From the NCBI GenBank assembly GCA_017744715.1, contig JAGIAT010000001.1, forward strand, positions 964,028 to 1,028,027: a stretch of DNA of 64,000 nt, in the 5' to 3' direction. The notes under the pieces were generated by a model that saw nothing but the letters and a program-made list of their open reading frames with translations, did no database searches and was not told the origin of the DNA. Shown here piece after piece: positions 1-7,758 of this stretch. Origin of the DNA: Niabella sp. GTDB lineage: Bacteria; Bacteroidota; Bacteroidia; Chitinophagales; Chitinophagaceae. How positions within the stretch are numbered: the stretch's first letter is position 1; each line of letters starts with the position of its first letter. The position numbers were made by a program, and so were the translations under genes.

Positions 1-865
1 CCACCTGATCTGCAACTCCATTATGGGGGTAGACAGCGGCGCCTATACCGGGTTCCTATATGTAATGCAATACCGGGAGCTGGTGTATGAAATCTATGAA
101 GAGATCTGCGGTTCCCGTTTAACCACCAATATCGGCCGCATCGGCGGTTTTGAACGTGATTTTACCAATACCGCCTTTGAAAAGATCGAGCGGTTTTTGA
201 AAGAATATCCTGCGGTATTAAAAGAATTTGAAGATCTGTTTACCCGTAACCGGATCTTTATGGAACGCGCCATCGGCGCCGGACCCATCAGCGCCGAACG
301 TGCGCTGAATTACGGGTTTACCGGGCCCAATCTCCGGGCTGCGGGTGTGGATTACGACGTGCGTGCGGTAGCTCCGTACAGCCGTTATGAAGAGTTTGAT
401 TTTGAAGTTCCCGTTGGCTCTACCGGCGATTCTTATGACCGGTTCCTGGTGCGCAATGGGGAAATGTGGCAAAGCCTGCGCATTATTCAGCAGGCCCTGC
501 AAAAGTTAAACGACCTGAAGGGCGAGGAAGCCACCGTATATCATGCCGATGTGCCGGAATACTACCTGCCGCCCAAGAAGGATGTATATACCAAAATGGA
601 AGCCCTGATCTGGCATTTTAAGATCATTATGGGTGAAATTAATATGCCGGCCGGTGAGGTATACAATGCCGTAGAAGGCGCAAATGGTGAGCTGGGTTTT
701 TATTTTATCAGCGATGGCGGGCGCACTCCTTACCGCCTGCATTTCAGAAGACCCTGTTTTATTTACTACCAGGCATACGCCGAAATGGTAAAAGGAGCAA
801 TGCTGAGCGATGCGATCGTGGTAATGTCATCCATGAACCTGATTGCAGGGGAAATGGATGCCTAA
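1..865 (+). CDS. nuoD: NADH-quinone oxidoreductase subunit D, C-terminal part
   Basis: This is the 49-kDa-type subunit of complex I, in the peripheral arm next to the membrane, where with NuoB it forms the quinone pocket. About 287 codons are visible and the frame is open from base 2, so the start lies upstream of the window. It is recognised from NIGRIGGFERDF, the GFTGPNLRAAGVDYDVR stretch and the GGRTPYRLHFRRPCF block near the end, all typical of the family, which is related to the large subunit of NiFe hydrogenases. The stop lies 26 bases before nuoE, so it is cotranscribed with the genes that follow. nuoA-C are presumably just outside the window. Confidence 0.97.
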   Translation, partial: HLICNSIMGVDSGAYTGFLYVMQYRELVYEIYEEICGSRLTTNIGRIGGFERDFTNTAFEKIERFLKEYPAVLKEFEDLFTRNRIFMERAIGAGPISAERALNYGFTGPNLRAAGVDYDVRAVAPYSRYEEFDFEVPVGSTGDSYDRFLVRNGEMWQSLRIIQQALQKLNDLKGEEATVYHADVPEYYLPPKKDVYTKMEALIWHFKIIMGEINMPAGEVYNAVEGANGELGFYFISDGGRTPYRLHFRRPCFIYYQAYAEMVKGAMLSDAIVVMSSMNLIAGEMDA

Positions 866-891
866 ACGGAAATTAATAATAGAGCAAAAGA

Positions 892-1389
892 ATGATACAG
901 TTTTCTCAGGAACAATTGGATAAAGTGAACCGGATCATAGCCCGGTACCCGCAAGGCAAACAAAAAAGTGCTTTGCTGCCGGTACTGCACCTGGCACAGG
1001 ACGTGTTTGGCTGGCTGAGCACCGAAACAATGGACTATGTGGCAACGCTTTTGAATATTGAGCCGATTGAAGTATATGAAGTAGCTACTTTTTATACGAT
1101 GTACAACCTGAAGCCGGTAGGAAAATATGTTTTTGAGGTGTGCCAAACCGGCCCCTGTATGATCCAGGGAAGTGATGATATCATCGCTTATATTGGAGAA
1201 AAACTGGATATTAAACCCGGGGAAACCACGGCCGACGGCCTGTTTACGCTTAAAACGGCAGAATGCCTGGGGGCTTGCGGTTATGCGCCGATGATGCAGA
1301 TGGGAAAATTTTATAAGGAGCACCTGACCAAAGAAAAAGTGGATGCAATCATTGCTGAGTGCAGAAGTCAGGCATTGGTAAATCAATAA
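892..1389 (+). CDS. nuoE: NADH-quinone oxidoreductase subunit E (24 kDa, 2Fe-2S)
   Basis: Subunit of the NADH-dehydrogenase module of complex I, carrying the 2Fe-2S cluster N1a beside the FMN subunit NuoF. The 165-residue protein has the thioredoxin-like NuoE fold. The four cluster ligands are visible as C84 and C89 in CQTGPC and C125 and C129 in CLGAC. The N-terminal helical part contains the conserved EVATFYTMY segment. Length is normal for the family. The gene sits between nuoD (26 bases upstream) and a VOC-family gene that begins 11 bases after its stop, an unusual neighbour within nuo operons. Confidence 0.97.
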   Translation: MIQFSQEQLDKVNRIIARYPQGKQKSALLPVLHLAQDVFGWLSTETMDYVATLLNIEPIEVYEVATFYTMYNLKPVGKYVFEVCQTGPCMIQGSDDIIAYIGEKLDIKPGETTADGLFTLKTAECLGACGYAPMMQMGKFYKEHLTKEKVDAIIAECRSQALVNQ

Positions 1390-1400
1390 ACAAGAGCAGC

Positions 1401-1820
1401 ATGCAGGCAATTACTCCATATCTGAATTTTAACGGGGATGCCGCCGATGCCCTGGATTTTTATACCCGGGCGCTGGGCGGACAGGTGGTGCATCGTCAAA
1501 CCTTTGGGGATACCCAGGCAGCCTACCCAAGCCCCGAATCGCATAAGGATAAAATTATGCATGCGTTATTCAATGCGGGTGAGCTGAACTTTATGGTGAG
1601 CGATTGTCCGCCGGATGTTTCGGTAACCGCCGGCTCTAATGTGAGCCTGGCATTGAATTTTACAGATGAGGAAGCCATTGCAAAAACCTTTGATGCAATG
1701 GCCGCCGGTGGAACCATCACCATGCCGTTGCAGGATACTTTTTGGGGCGCCAAATTCGGAATGATCACCGACCGGTTCGGTATCAGCTGGATGTTTAACT
1801 ACGACAAGCCAAAAGATTAA
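1401..1820 (+). CDS. VOC/PhnB-like (glyoxalase superfamily) protein
   Basis: A 139-residue protein of the vicinal oxygen chelate superfamily, closest by eye to the PhnB/3-demethylubiquinone methyltransferase-like group. Diagnostic pieces are the N-terminal ITPYLNFNGDAADAL, the ALDFYTRALGG helix, the KIMHALFNAG strand and the C-terminal WGAKFGMITDRFGISWMFN. The ATG at 1401 is preferred over an in-frame ATG at 1359, because the latter overlaps nuoE and adds residues unlike the family. PhnB-like proteins have no settled function and often lack the full metal-ligand set. Lying between nuoE and nuoF, it must be cotranscribed with complex I; I infer no role in the enzyme from this alone. Confidence 0.88.
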   Translation: MQAITPYLNFNGDAADALDFYTRALGGQVVHRQTFGDTQAAYPSPESHKDKIMHALFNAGELNFMVSDCPPDVSVTAGSNVSLALNFTDEEAIAKTFDAMAAGGTITMPLQDTFWGAKFGMITDRFGISWMFNYDKPKD

Positions 1821-1856
1821 AACGGCAAACAAATTATTGAACAGGAAAACGGAGCA

Positions 1857-3218
1857 ATGGGAATAAAATTACTTTTAGAGAACGCGCATATCGAAGGCAT
1901 CCGCTATTTTGATGCCTACCGTAAAAACGGAGGATACCGCAGTGTGGAAAAGGCACTGAAAATGGCGCCGGATGAAGTAGTGGAAGAAGTAAAGAAAAGC
2001 GGCTTAAGAGGCCGCGGAGGAGCGGGGTTCCCAACAGGAATGAAATGGAGCTTTATCGCCAAACCGGAAGGCGTACCGCGCCACCTGGTGTGCAATGCGG
2101 ATGAAAGCGAGCCGGGCACTTTTAAGGATCGTTACCTGATGGAGTTTCTGCCGCATTTGTTGATTGAAGGACTGATCGTTTCCAGCTATGCGCTGGGATC
2201 AAATGTTACCTATATCTATATCCGGGGCGAATATGCCTGGATCCCCGATATCCTGGAGCAGGCAATAGAGGAAGCCCGGGCCAATGGGTTCCTTGGAAAA
2301 AATATTTTAAACACCGGTTTCGATTGTGAGATCTATGTGCAGCGGGGTGCCGGTGCGTATATCTGCGGTGAAGAAACCGCGCTGATCGAATCCCTGGAAG
2401 GCAAACGGGGTAACCCGCGGATAAAGCCGCCGTTTCCGGCTGTAAAAGGCGCCTGGGACCGTCCTACGGTGGTAAACAATGTAGAAACCCTGGCTGCTGT
2501 AGTGCCCATCATTAACATGGGTGGTGAAGAATACGCCAAGATCGGCGTGGGCCGGTCTACGGGAACCAAACTCATTTCCGCCTGCGGAAATATCAATAAG
2601 CCGGGGGTTTATGAGATCGACATGACGATTTCCGTAGAGGAATTTATTTATAGTGACGAATGGTGCGGTGGTATCAAAAACGGTAAACGCCTGAAGGCCT
2701 GTATCCCGGGTGGATCATCCGTTCCCATTTTACCGGCCAACCTGTTGCTGAAAACGGCAAAAGGGGAGCAGCGGATCATGAACTATGAAAGCCTTTCCGA
2801 CGGCGGGTTTGCAACCGGTACCATGATGGGAAGCGGTGGCTTTATTGTACTGGACGAAGACCAGTGTGTAGTAAAACATACGTACACCCTGGCTCGCTTT
2901 TACCGTCATGAAAGCTGCGGACAGTGTTCTCCCTGCCGTGAAGGAACCGGCTGGATGGAAAAGTTATTGCTACGCCTGGATCAGGGGCAGGGAAAGATGA
3001 GTGATATTGACCTGTTGTGGGATATTCAAAGCAAGATTGAAGGAAATACGATTTGTCCGCTGGGTGATGCGGCCGCATGGCCCGTTGCTGCGGCGATCCG
3101 TCATTTCCGGGATGAGTTTGAGTGGCATATTACCAATGCCGCAGAAGCGCAAACGCGGAACTTCGGGTTGGCGCATTATGCAGATCCGTTGCCGGTGCCG
3201 GAACCTGCGGTGGTATAG
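1857..3218 (+). CDS. nuoF: NADH-quinone oxidoreductase subunit F (51 kDa, FMN and NADH binding)
   Basis: Catalytic NADH-oxidising subunit of complex I: NADH reduces FMN, which passes electrons to cluster N3. The 453-residue protein shows the glycine-rich nucleotide loop GRGGAGFPTG (about residues 52-61), the FMN segment GAGAYICGEETALIESLEG (about 165-182), and the N3 cysteines C354, C357 and C360 in SCGQCSPCREGTGW plus C400 in TICPLGDAAAWP. Length and motif order are normal. The gene is followed eight bases after its stop by the left inverted repeat of a GxxExxY element that separates it from nuoG. Confidence 0.98.
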   Translation: MGIKLLLENAHIEGIRYFDAYRKNGGYRSVEKALKMAPDEVVEEVKKSGLRGRGGAGFPTGMKWSFIAKPEGVPRHLVCNADESEPGTFKDRYLMEFLPHLLIEGLIVSSYALGSNVTYIYIRGEYAWIPDILEQAIEEARANGFLGKNILNTGFDCEIYVQRGAGAYICGEETALIESLEGKRGNPRIKPPFPAVKGAWDRPTVVNNVETLAAVVPIINMGGEEYAKIGVGRSTGTKLISACGNINKPGVYEIDMTISVEEFIYSDEWCGGIKNGKRLKACIPGGSSVPILPANLLLKTAKGEQRIMNYESLSDGGFATGTMMGSGGFIVLDEDQCVVKHTYTLARFYRHESCGQCSPCREGTGWMEKLLLRLDQGQGKMSDIDLLWDIQSKIEGNTICPLGDAAAWPVAAAIRHFRDEFEWHITNAAEAQTRNFGLAHYADPLPVPEPAVV

Positions 3219-3225
3219 GTTGTTG

Positions 3226-3914
3226 CTCGCAGCGGCGCGGTGAGGCGGTGGCGCAACGTTTTTTTTGAGCGGTTGCAGCGAGGCAGCGGCGCGGCGGTTT
3301 TTTTTGAGGGGCGGTATAAAGTGTTTCAAAATAATCCGATGTTAACCGAAAATGAAATAGCAACCAGGGTTTTAGATCTTTGTTTTAAAGTGCACCGGCA
3401 ATACGGGCCGGGATTGTTTGAAAGTGTGTATGAAGAGATATTGTGCTATGAATTGGAAAAGGCAGGCATCCCGTTTAAAAGGCAAATAGGAATACCGGTG
3501 ATTCATGAAACTGTGCGAATGGAGATCGGATTCCGGGCGGACCTGATCGCAGGAGAAAAAGTGTTGTTTGAATTAAAAAGTATTGAGGCATTTACGAATG
3601 TGCACTATAAGCAGGTGCTTACCTATTTGAAGTTGACCGGATTGAAACTGGGTGTGATGGTCAATTTTAATGTAAGCCTGTTGAGAGACGGAATAAAAAG
3701 AATAGTGAATAAGTTATAAAAGCTGCGTCGCTGCTCCGCTGCGTTCGCTGCGAGGAATGAGAAGGACGGAATAAAAAGAATTGATAAATTATAAAAGCTG
3801 CGCCGCTGTTTCGCTGTGTTCGCTGCGAGAAAGGGCATGAGCTGTGGAAGGATGAGATAAAAGAATTGTGAAATTATAAAAGCGGCGTCGCTGCTCTGCT
3901 GCGTTCGCTGCGAG
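3226..3914. mobile_element. Putative mobile cassette with 9-bp inverted ends carrying a GxxExxY gene
   Basis: The segment starts with CTCGCAGCG (3226-3234) and ends with CGCTGCGAG (3906-3914), a perfect 9-bp inverted repeat. It lies 8 bases after the nuoF stop and 8 bases before the nuoG start, so it fills the spacer almost exactly. Inside are two related GC-rich repeats on the left (about 3226-3310, each ending in a run of eight T), the GxxExxY gene, and three tandem copies of a roughly 80-bp tail on the right. There is no transposase. The reading as a mobile or domesticated element is inference from the bounded structure and the nuclease-fold gene. Confidence 0.5.
3339..3719 (+). CDS. GxxExxY family protein (PD-(D/E)xK nuclease fold)
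   Basis: A 126-residue protein of the GxxExxY family, whose function is unknown but whose fold belongs to the PD-(D/E)xK nuclease superfamily. The name-giving motif is GLFESVY at residues 25-31. The putative catalytic residues are E28, D68 in FRADL, and E78 and K80 in FELK, followed by a Q92/Y96 pair in KQVLTYLK, so the active site looks intact. The ATG at 3339 is chosen because it gives the usual MLTENEI-type N-terminus; an in-frame start at 3240 would translate GC-rich repeat sequence. The gene lies inside the nuoF-nuoG spacer, and its last 33 bases are part of the first of three tandem repeats. Confidence 0.85.
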   Translation: MLTENEIATRVLDLCFKVHRQYGPGLFESVYEEILCYELEKAGIPFKRQIGIPVIHETVRMEIGFRADLIAGEKVLFELKSIEAFTNVHYKQVLTYLKLTGLKLGVMVNFNVSLLRDGIKRIVNKL

Positions 3915-3917
3915 AAA
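3687..3917 (+). repeat. Three tandem copies of a 67-86 bp unit overlapping the GxxExxY 3' end
   Basis: Copies start at about 3687, 3765 and 3851. Each has an AT-rich half (GAATAAAAAGAAT..., ending ATTATAAAAG) and a GC-rich half that ends in TTCGCTGCGAG. The first copy contains the last codons and stop of the GxxExxY gene; the other two are degenerate, non-coding echoes of it. Copies differ by substitutions and short indels. Confidence 0.8.
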
Positions 3918-3922
3918 TAAAT

Positions 3923-5068
3923 ATGGCAGACGAAATAAAACAAGAACCACCTGCAAACTTTAAGGTAACCATCGATAATGTTACCCTGGAAGTGCCGCCC
4001 GGCACCACCATTTTGCAGGCTGCAAGAAGTATCGGAGGGGATGTAACACCCCCGGCCATGTGCTTTTACACACCACTGAAAGGCAGTGGCGGTAAATGCC
4101 GTACCTGCCTGGTAGAGGTAAGCAAGGGTTCAGAAAAAGATCCGCGGCCAATGCCCAAACTGGTGGCCAGTTGCCGTACTACCGTGATGGATGGAATGGA
4201 AGTAAAAAGCATTACCAGCGAACGCGTAATCAATGCCCGCAACAGTGTGGTAGAGTTTCTACTCATAAACCATCCGCTGGATTGTCCTGTTTGCGACCAG
4301 GCCGGAGAATGTCATTTACAGGATCTGAGTTATGAACATGGCAAGGCCGGTACCCGCTATGAATTTAAACGGCGCAATTTTAAAAAACATAACCTGGGTA
4401 AATACATACAGCTGCATATGACGCGTTGCATTCTTTGCTACCGTTGTGTATTTACGGCAGACCAGCTCACCAATAAGCGGCAGCACGGGGTGCTGGACCG
4501 GGGCGATCATGCCGAAATTGCCACGTATATTGAAAAATCGCTGGACAATGAATTTATCGGCAATGTGATCGATGTTTGTCCGGTTGGGGCATTGACCGAT
4601 AAAACCTTCCGGTTTAAAAACCGGGTATGGTTTACCAAGCCCGTGGATGCGCATAGGGATTGTCCTACCTGCTGCGGCAAGGTTACCCTTTGGGAACGCG
4701 GAAATGAAGTATTGCGGGTAACGGCGCGTAAAGACCAGTGGGGAGAGATACTGCCCACGGAAGACGGTAAAACCGGCTGGATCTGCAACGAATGCCGTTT
4801 TGAAAAGAAAGATATTAAGGATTGGGTAATAGAAGGCCCCATGAAAGTGGCCCGGCATTCCGTTATTGGTACCAACCACTATGAAGTGCTGGACCGGCCG
4901 AAGGAAACCATCAGTGAAGTGATGGGAGGCCGTGCGCCGAAGCTGTTAATGGACATTCACAGCATCAGCGAGGTGAACGACCCGTCGGTAGACCTGAGCA
5001 AGATCCCCGGACCGGCAACGGGTGCGGTTTTTAACGGGAAAAAAATGATCGGGGAACAAAAAGATTAA
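3923..5068 (+). CDS. nuoG: NADH-quinone oxidoreductase subunit G, short Bacteroidota form
   Basis: Iron-sulfur subunit of the complex I peripheral arm. The 381-residue protein has the N-terminal 2Fe-2S ferredoxin domain (C47, C59, C62, C84), the His/Cys N5 site (H117, C121, C124, C130), and the N4 site (C169, C172, C175, C219). A further cysteine set, C247/C250 in CPTC and C288/C291 in CNEC, could hold one more cluster, equivalent to N7, or a metal. The roughly 400-residue molybdopterin-oxidoreductase domain of the long form is missing, and the protein ends soon after in a low-conservation tail. Short NuoG proteins of this kind are, to my knowledge, usual in this group of Bacteroidota, so this is not read as a broken gene. 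Confidence 0.93.
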   Translation: MADEIKQEPPANFKVTIDNVTLEVPPGTTILQAARSIGGDVTPPAMCFYTPLKGSGGKCRTCLVEVSKGSEKDPRPMPKLVASCRTTVMDGMEVKSITSERVINARNSVVEFLLINHPLDCPVCDQAGECHLQDLSYEHGKAGTRYEFKRRNFKKHNLGKYIQLHMTRCILCYRCVFTADQLTNKRQHGVLDRGDHAEIATYIEKSLDNEFIGNVIDVCPVGALTDKTFRFKNRVWFTKPVDAHRDCPTCCGKVTLWERGNEVLRVTARKDQWGEILPTEDGKTGWICNECRFEKKDIKDWVIEGPMKVARHSVIGTNHYEVLDRPKETISEVMGGRAPKLLMDIHSISEVNDPSVDLSKIPGPATGAVFNGKKMIGEQKD

Positions 5069-5086
5069 CAAGCTATATTTTATAAC

Positions 5087-6142
5087 ATGTATTTACTCGC
5101 AATAGATTGGTTTTTTATCTTAGAAAAATTGGCTTTAATTTTTGTAATTATTATGCTCTCCATGGGGGTGGCCATGTATGCTACTTACGGAGAGCGGAAA
5201 GTGGCGGCCTTTATACAGGACCGTATCGGTCCTAACAGGGCGGGCCCTTTTGGATTGTTTCAACCGCTGGCCGACGGGGGCAAACTCTTTTTTAAAGAGG
5301 AGATCATTCCGCTGGCTTCTTCAAAATTCTTATTCATCCTGGGCCCTTTGCTGGCCATGGTTACCGCCCTGCTCACCAGCGCCGTTATTCCCTGGGGCAG
5401 CTCTATGACCATCGGCAACCGGCAGGTACCCTTACAGGTGGCGGATGTAAACATCGGGATCCTGTACGTATTTGGGGTGGTGAGCCTGGGCGTGTATGGT
5501 ATCATGCTGGGCGGATGGGCCTCCAACAATAAATTCTCGCTGCTGGCGGCTATCCGCGGCGCTTCGCAGATGGTGTCCTATGAACTGGCTATGGGCCTGT
5601 CGCTGATTGCTGTATTGATGCTCACCGGTTCGTTGCAGATGAGCGTTATTGTGGGCGAGCAATACAATTCTGTATGGAACATCGTTTACCAGCCCCTAGG
5701 CTTTATTATCTTTTTTATCTGTGCGCTGGCAGAAACAAACCGTACACCTTTTGACCTGCCGGAAGCAGAGAACGAACTGAATTTCGGGTATCACCAGGAG
5801 TATTCCAGCATGAAGCTGGGCTTTTACCTGTTTGCAGAATACATTAATATGTTTATCAGCGGGGTGATCATGGCTACCCTGTATTTCGGCGGTTATGATA
5901 TACCGTTTGTAAACGAGGCACACCTGGCACAGCGCATCGGGGAAAACTGGGTAGCACTGCTTACCTTCCTTATGCTGATGGCCAAGGCCCTGTTCTTTGT
6001 ATTTGTATTTATGTGGATCCGCTGGACGATCCCGCGGTTCCGCTTTGATCAGCTGATGCACCTGGGCTGGAAACGCCTGATACCGCTGGCGCTGGCCAAT
6101 ATGATCCTTACCGCAGTGGTGATATTGTGGCTGAAGAAATAG
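5087..6142 (+). CDS. nuoH: NADH-quinone oxidoreductase subunit H
   Basis: Membrane subunit at the junction of the two arms of complex I; it forms part of the quinone channel and the start of the proton path. The 351-residue protein has eight or nine predicted membrane helices. Signatures are RIGPNRAGPFGLFQPLADGG after the first helix and ETNRTPFDLPEAENEL in the cytoplasmic loop, followed by EYSSMKLGFYLFAEY. It starts 18 bases after nuoG. The 137-bp gap to nuoI is the longest in the operon apart from the GxxExxY insertion and carries TGTGAAAATGTG-type repeats. Confidence 0.98.
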   Translation: MYLLAIDWFFILEKLALIFVIIMLSMGVAMYATYGERKVAAFIQDRIGPNRAGPFGLFQPLADGGKLFFKEEIIPLASSKFLFILGPLLAMVTALLTSAVIPWGSSMTIGNRQVPLQVADVNIGILYVFGVVSLGVYGIMLGGWASNNKFSLLAAIRGASQMVSYELAMGLSLIAVLMLTGSLQMSVIVGEQYNSVWNIVYQPLGFIIFFICALAETNRTPFDLPEAENELNFGYHQEYSSMKLGFYLFAEYINMFISGVIMATLYFGGYDIPFVNEAHLAQRIGENWVALLTFLMLMAKALFFVFVFMWIRWTIPRFRFDQLMHLGWKRLIPLALANMILTAVVILWLKK

Positions 6143-6180
6143 AATGTGAAAATGTGGGAATGTGAAAATGTGAAAATGAT
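6140..6180. repeat. TGTGAAAATGTG-type short repeats in the nuoH-nuoI spacer
   Basis: Imperfect tandem units of GAATGTGAAAATGTG follow immediately after the nuoH stop. The same unit recurs after nuoN (about 12584-12632) and in the eno-ftsB gap (about 37305-37336), so it is a dispersed intergenic repeat rather than a local slippage product. Confidence 0.7.
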
Positions 6181-6279
6181 GATAGCAGTACCGGCGTACA
6201 AGTGAGTGACACAAGGATGCTGAGCCTTGCACCGGTGTTGATAAACAAAAAATAAAAAGTAAAGCGCTTATAAAGAAAC

Positions 6280-6837
6280 ATGAGTGTACAATTAACAAAC
6301 AGAAGCAGGCCCGTTGATCGCAGACCGATGAACTGGGCGGAGCGTTTATACCTGATTAATATTTTTAAGGGAATGGCGATCACCTTGAAGCATTTTTTCA
6401 AGAAAAAGGCCACCATAAAATATCCGGAGGAAACCCGGCCTTTCAGCAAGGTGTTCCGCGGGCTGCAGATCCTGAACCGGGACGAAGAAGGCCGTGAGCG
6501 GTGTACGGCCTGCGGACTTTGTGCCGTAGCCTGTCCGGCAGAAGCCATTACGATGGAAGCCGCAGAACGCCAGGAGGGTGAAGAGAACCTGTATCGCGAA
6601 GAGAAATACGCTGCAAAGTATGAGATCAATATGCTGCGCTGTATCTTCTGCGGGTATTGCGAAGAGGCTTGTCCGAAGGATGCCATTTACCTGTCGCAAA
6701 CATTTACCCCGGCCAACTACCAGCGTAAAGGATTTATTTATAAAAAAGAGGATCTGCTGATCCCCAACCCGGTTACAGATCCGGAAGGCTATCAAAAGGC
6801 ACTGGGAACCATCAGCAGGGAAAAAGAAGGTGTTTAA
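6280..6837 (+). CDS. nuoI: NADH-quinone oxidoreductase subunit I (two 4Fe-4S clusters)
   Basis: Ferredoxin-like subunit of complex I that carries clusters N6a and N6b and passes electrons to N2 in NuoB. In this 185-residue protein the two CxxCxxCxxxC motifs are complete: C75, C78, C81 and C85 in CTACGLCAVAC, and C121, C124, C127 and C131 in CIFCGYCEEAC. An amphipathic N-terminal segment (about residues 20-45) matches the membrane-lying helix of the family. It is followed after 19 bases by nuoJ. Confidence 0.97.
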   Translation: MSVQLTNRSRPVDRRPMNWAERLYLINIFKGMAITLKHFFKKKATIKYPEETRPFSKVFRGLQILNRDEEGRERCTACGLCAVACPAEAITMEAAERQEGEENLYREEKYAAKYEINMLRCIFCGYCEEACPKDAIYLSQTFTPANYQRKGFIYKKEDLLIPNPVTDPEGYQKALGTISREKEGV

Positions 6838-6856
6838 GGGTTAATTAAGAAACGAA

Positions 6857-7357
6857 ATGAATATTACGCAACTACTATTCTGGATACTAACGGTGATTGC
6901 CATAGGCAGCGCGCTGATGATTGTGACCAGTAAAAATCCCGTTTACAGTGTATTGGGATTGATCGTGACCTTTTTTGCCATTTCCGGTCATTATATTTTA
7001 ATGAATGCGCAGTTCCTGGCTATTGTAAATATTATTGTTTATGCCGGCGCCATTATGGTACTGTTCCTTTTTGTGATCATGTTAATGAACCTGAGCCGGG
7101 CTACAGAAACCCTTAAGAATAAATGGCTGCAGATTGTGGGCGCCATTGCCGGCAGCTGCCTGTTCTTAGTGCTGGTTGCTGCGTTGAAGAATACGGAGAT
7201 AAAGAAGAACCTGGTGGAAATGGGAACGGGGGATATCGGGCTGGTAAAAAGCCTGGGCCGGGAGCTGTTTACTACGTTTGTGATCCCGTTTGAGATCAGC
7301 AGCGTACTGTTTTTAAGCGCCATGATCGGTTCTGTGGTGATCGGAAAAAAAGAGTAA
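6857..7357 (+). CDS. nuoJ: NADH-quinone oxidoreductase subunit J
   Basis: Small membrane subunit of complex I next to NuoH, NuoK and NuoA, in the region of the proposed conformational coupling. The 166-residue protein has five hydrophobic segments. The third contains NIIVYAGAIMVLFLFVIML, which includes the pi-bulge region typical of NuoJ. The start at 6857 gives MNITQLLFWILT directly entering the first helix. A 52-bp spacer with repeat sequence separates it from nuoK. Confidence 0.96.
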   Translation: MNITQLLFWILTVIAIGSALMIVTSKNPVYSVLGLIVTFFAISGHYILMNAQFLAIVNIIVYAGAIMVLFLFVIMLMNLSRATETLKNKWLQIVGAIAGSCLFLVLVAALKNTEIKKNLVEMGTGDIGLVKSLGRELFTTFVIPFEISSVLFLSAMIGSVVIGKKE

Positions 7358-7370
7358 GGATCGCTATACC

Positions 7371-7409
7371 GGATCTTAAACCTGAAACGTTAAACTTGAA
7401 ACTTTTTAC
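7371..7409. repeat. AACCTGAAAC-type repeat in the nuoJ-nuoK spacer
   Basis: The spacer reads as degenerate units of the kind TTAAACCTGAAACGTTAAAC followed by TTGAAAC. It is related to the repeat between nuoL and nuoM and to modules in the large intergenic repeats at operon ends. Confidence 0.65.
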
Positions 7410-7736
7410 ATGCCAATAAATTATTACATCACCCTCGCTCTTTGTTTGTTTGCCATCGGCGTGGTGGGGGTGTTAACCCGCAGGAACGCTATTATTGTTT
7501 TTATGTGTATTGAGTTGATGCTGAATGCGGTGAACCTGTTGCTGGTGGCATTCTCCAAAATGCATCACCTGGCAAAGGGAGCGGCTGCTACAGCGGGTTC
7601 GGACGGACAATTGTTTGTGTTCTTTATCATGGTGGTGGCCGCAGCGGAGGTAAGTGTGGGGCTGGCGATCATTGTAATGATGTACCGGAATGTGCATTCG
7701 ATCAATATTAATTTCTTAAACAGGCTGAAACATTAA
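7410..7736 (+). CDS. nuoK: NADH-quinone oxidoreductase subunit K
   Basis: Three-helix membrane subunit of complex I, homologous to MrpC of multisubunit antiporters. The 108-residue protein carries the two buried glutamates of the family, one in [17 protein letters not shown] and one in [17 protein letters not shown], which are part of the proton path. Length is normal. It is followed after 22 bases by nuoL. Confidence 0.97.
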   Translation: MPINYYITLALCLFAIGVVGVLTRRNAIIVFMCIELMLNAVNLLLVAFSKMHHLAKGAAATAGSDGQLFVFFIMVVAAAEVSVGLAIIVMMYRNVHSININFLNRLKH

Positions 7737-7758
7737 TTGCGCCGGCATTCTTTTTATT

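Noticed and set aside
3923..5068. Truncated nuoG pseudogene
   Set aside because: All N-terminal cluster ligands are intact, the frame is clean, and the short form is the usual type in this group.
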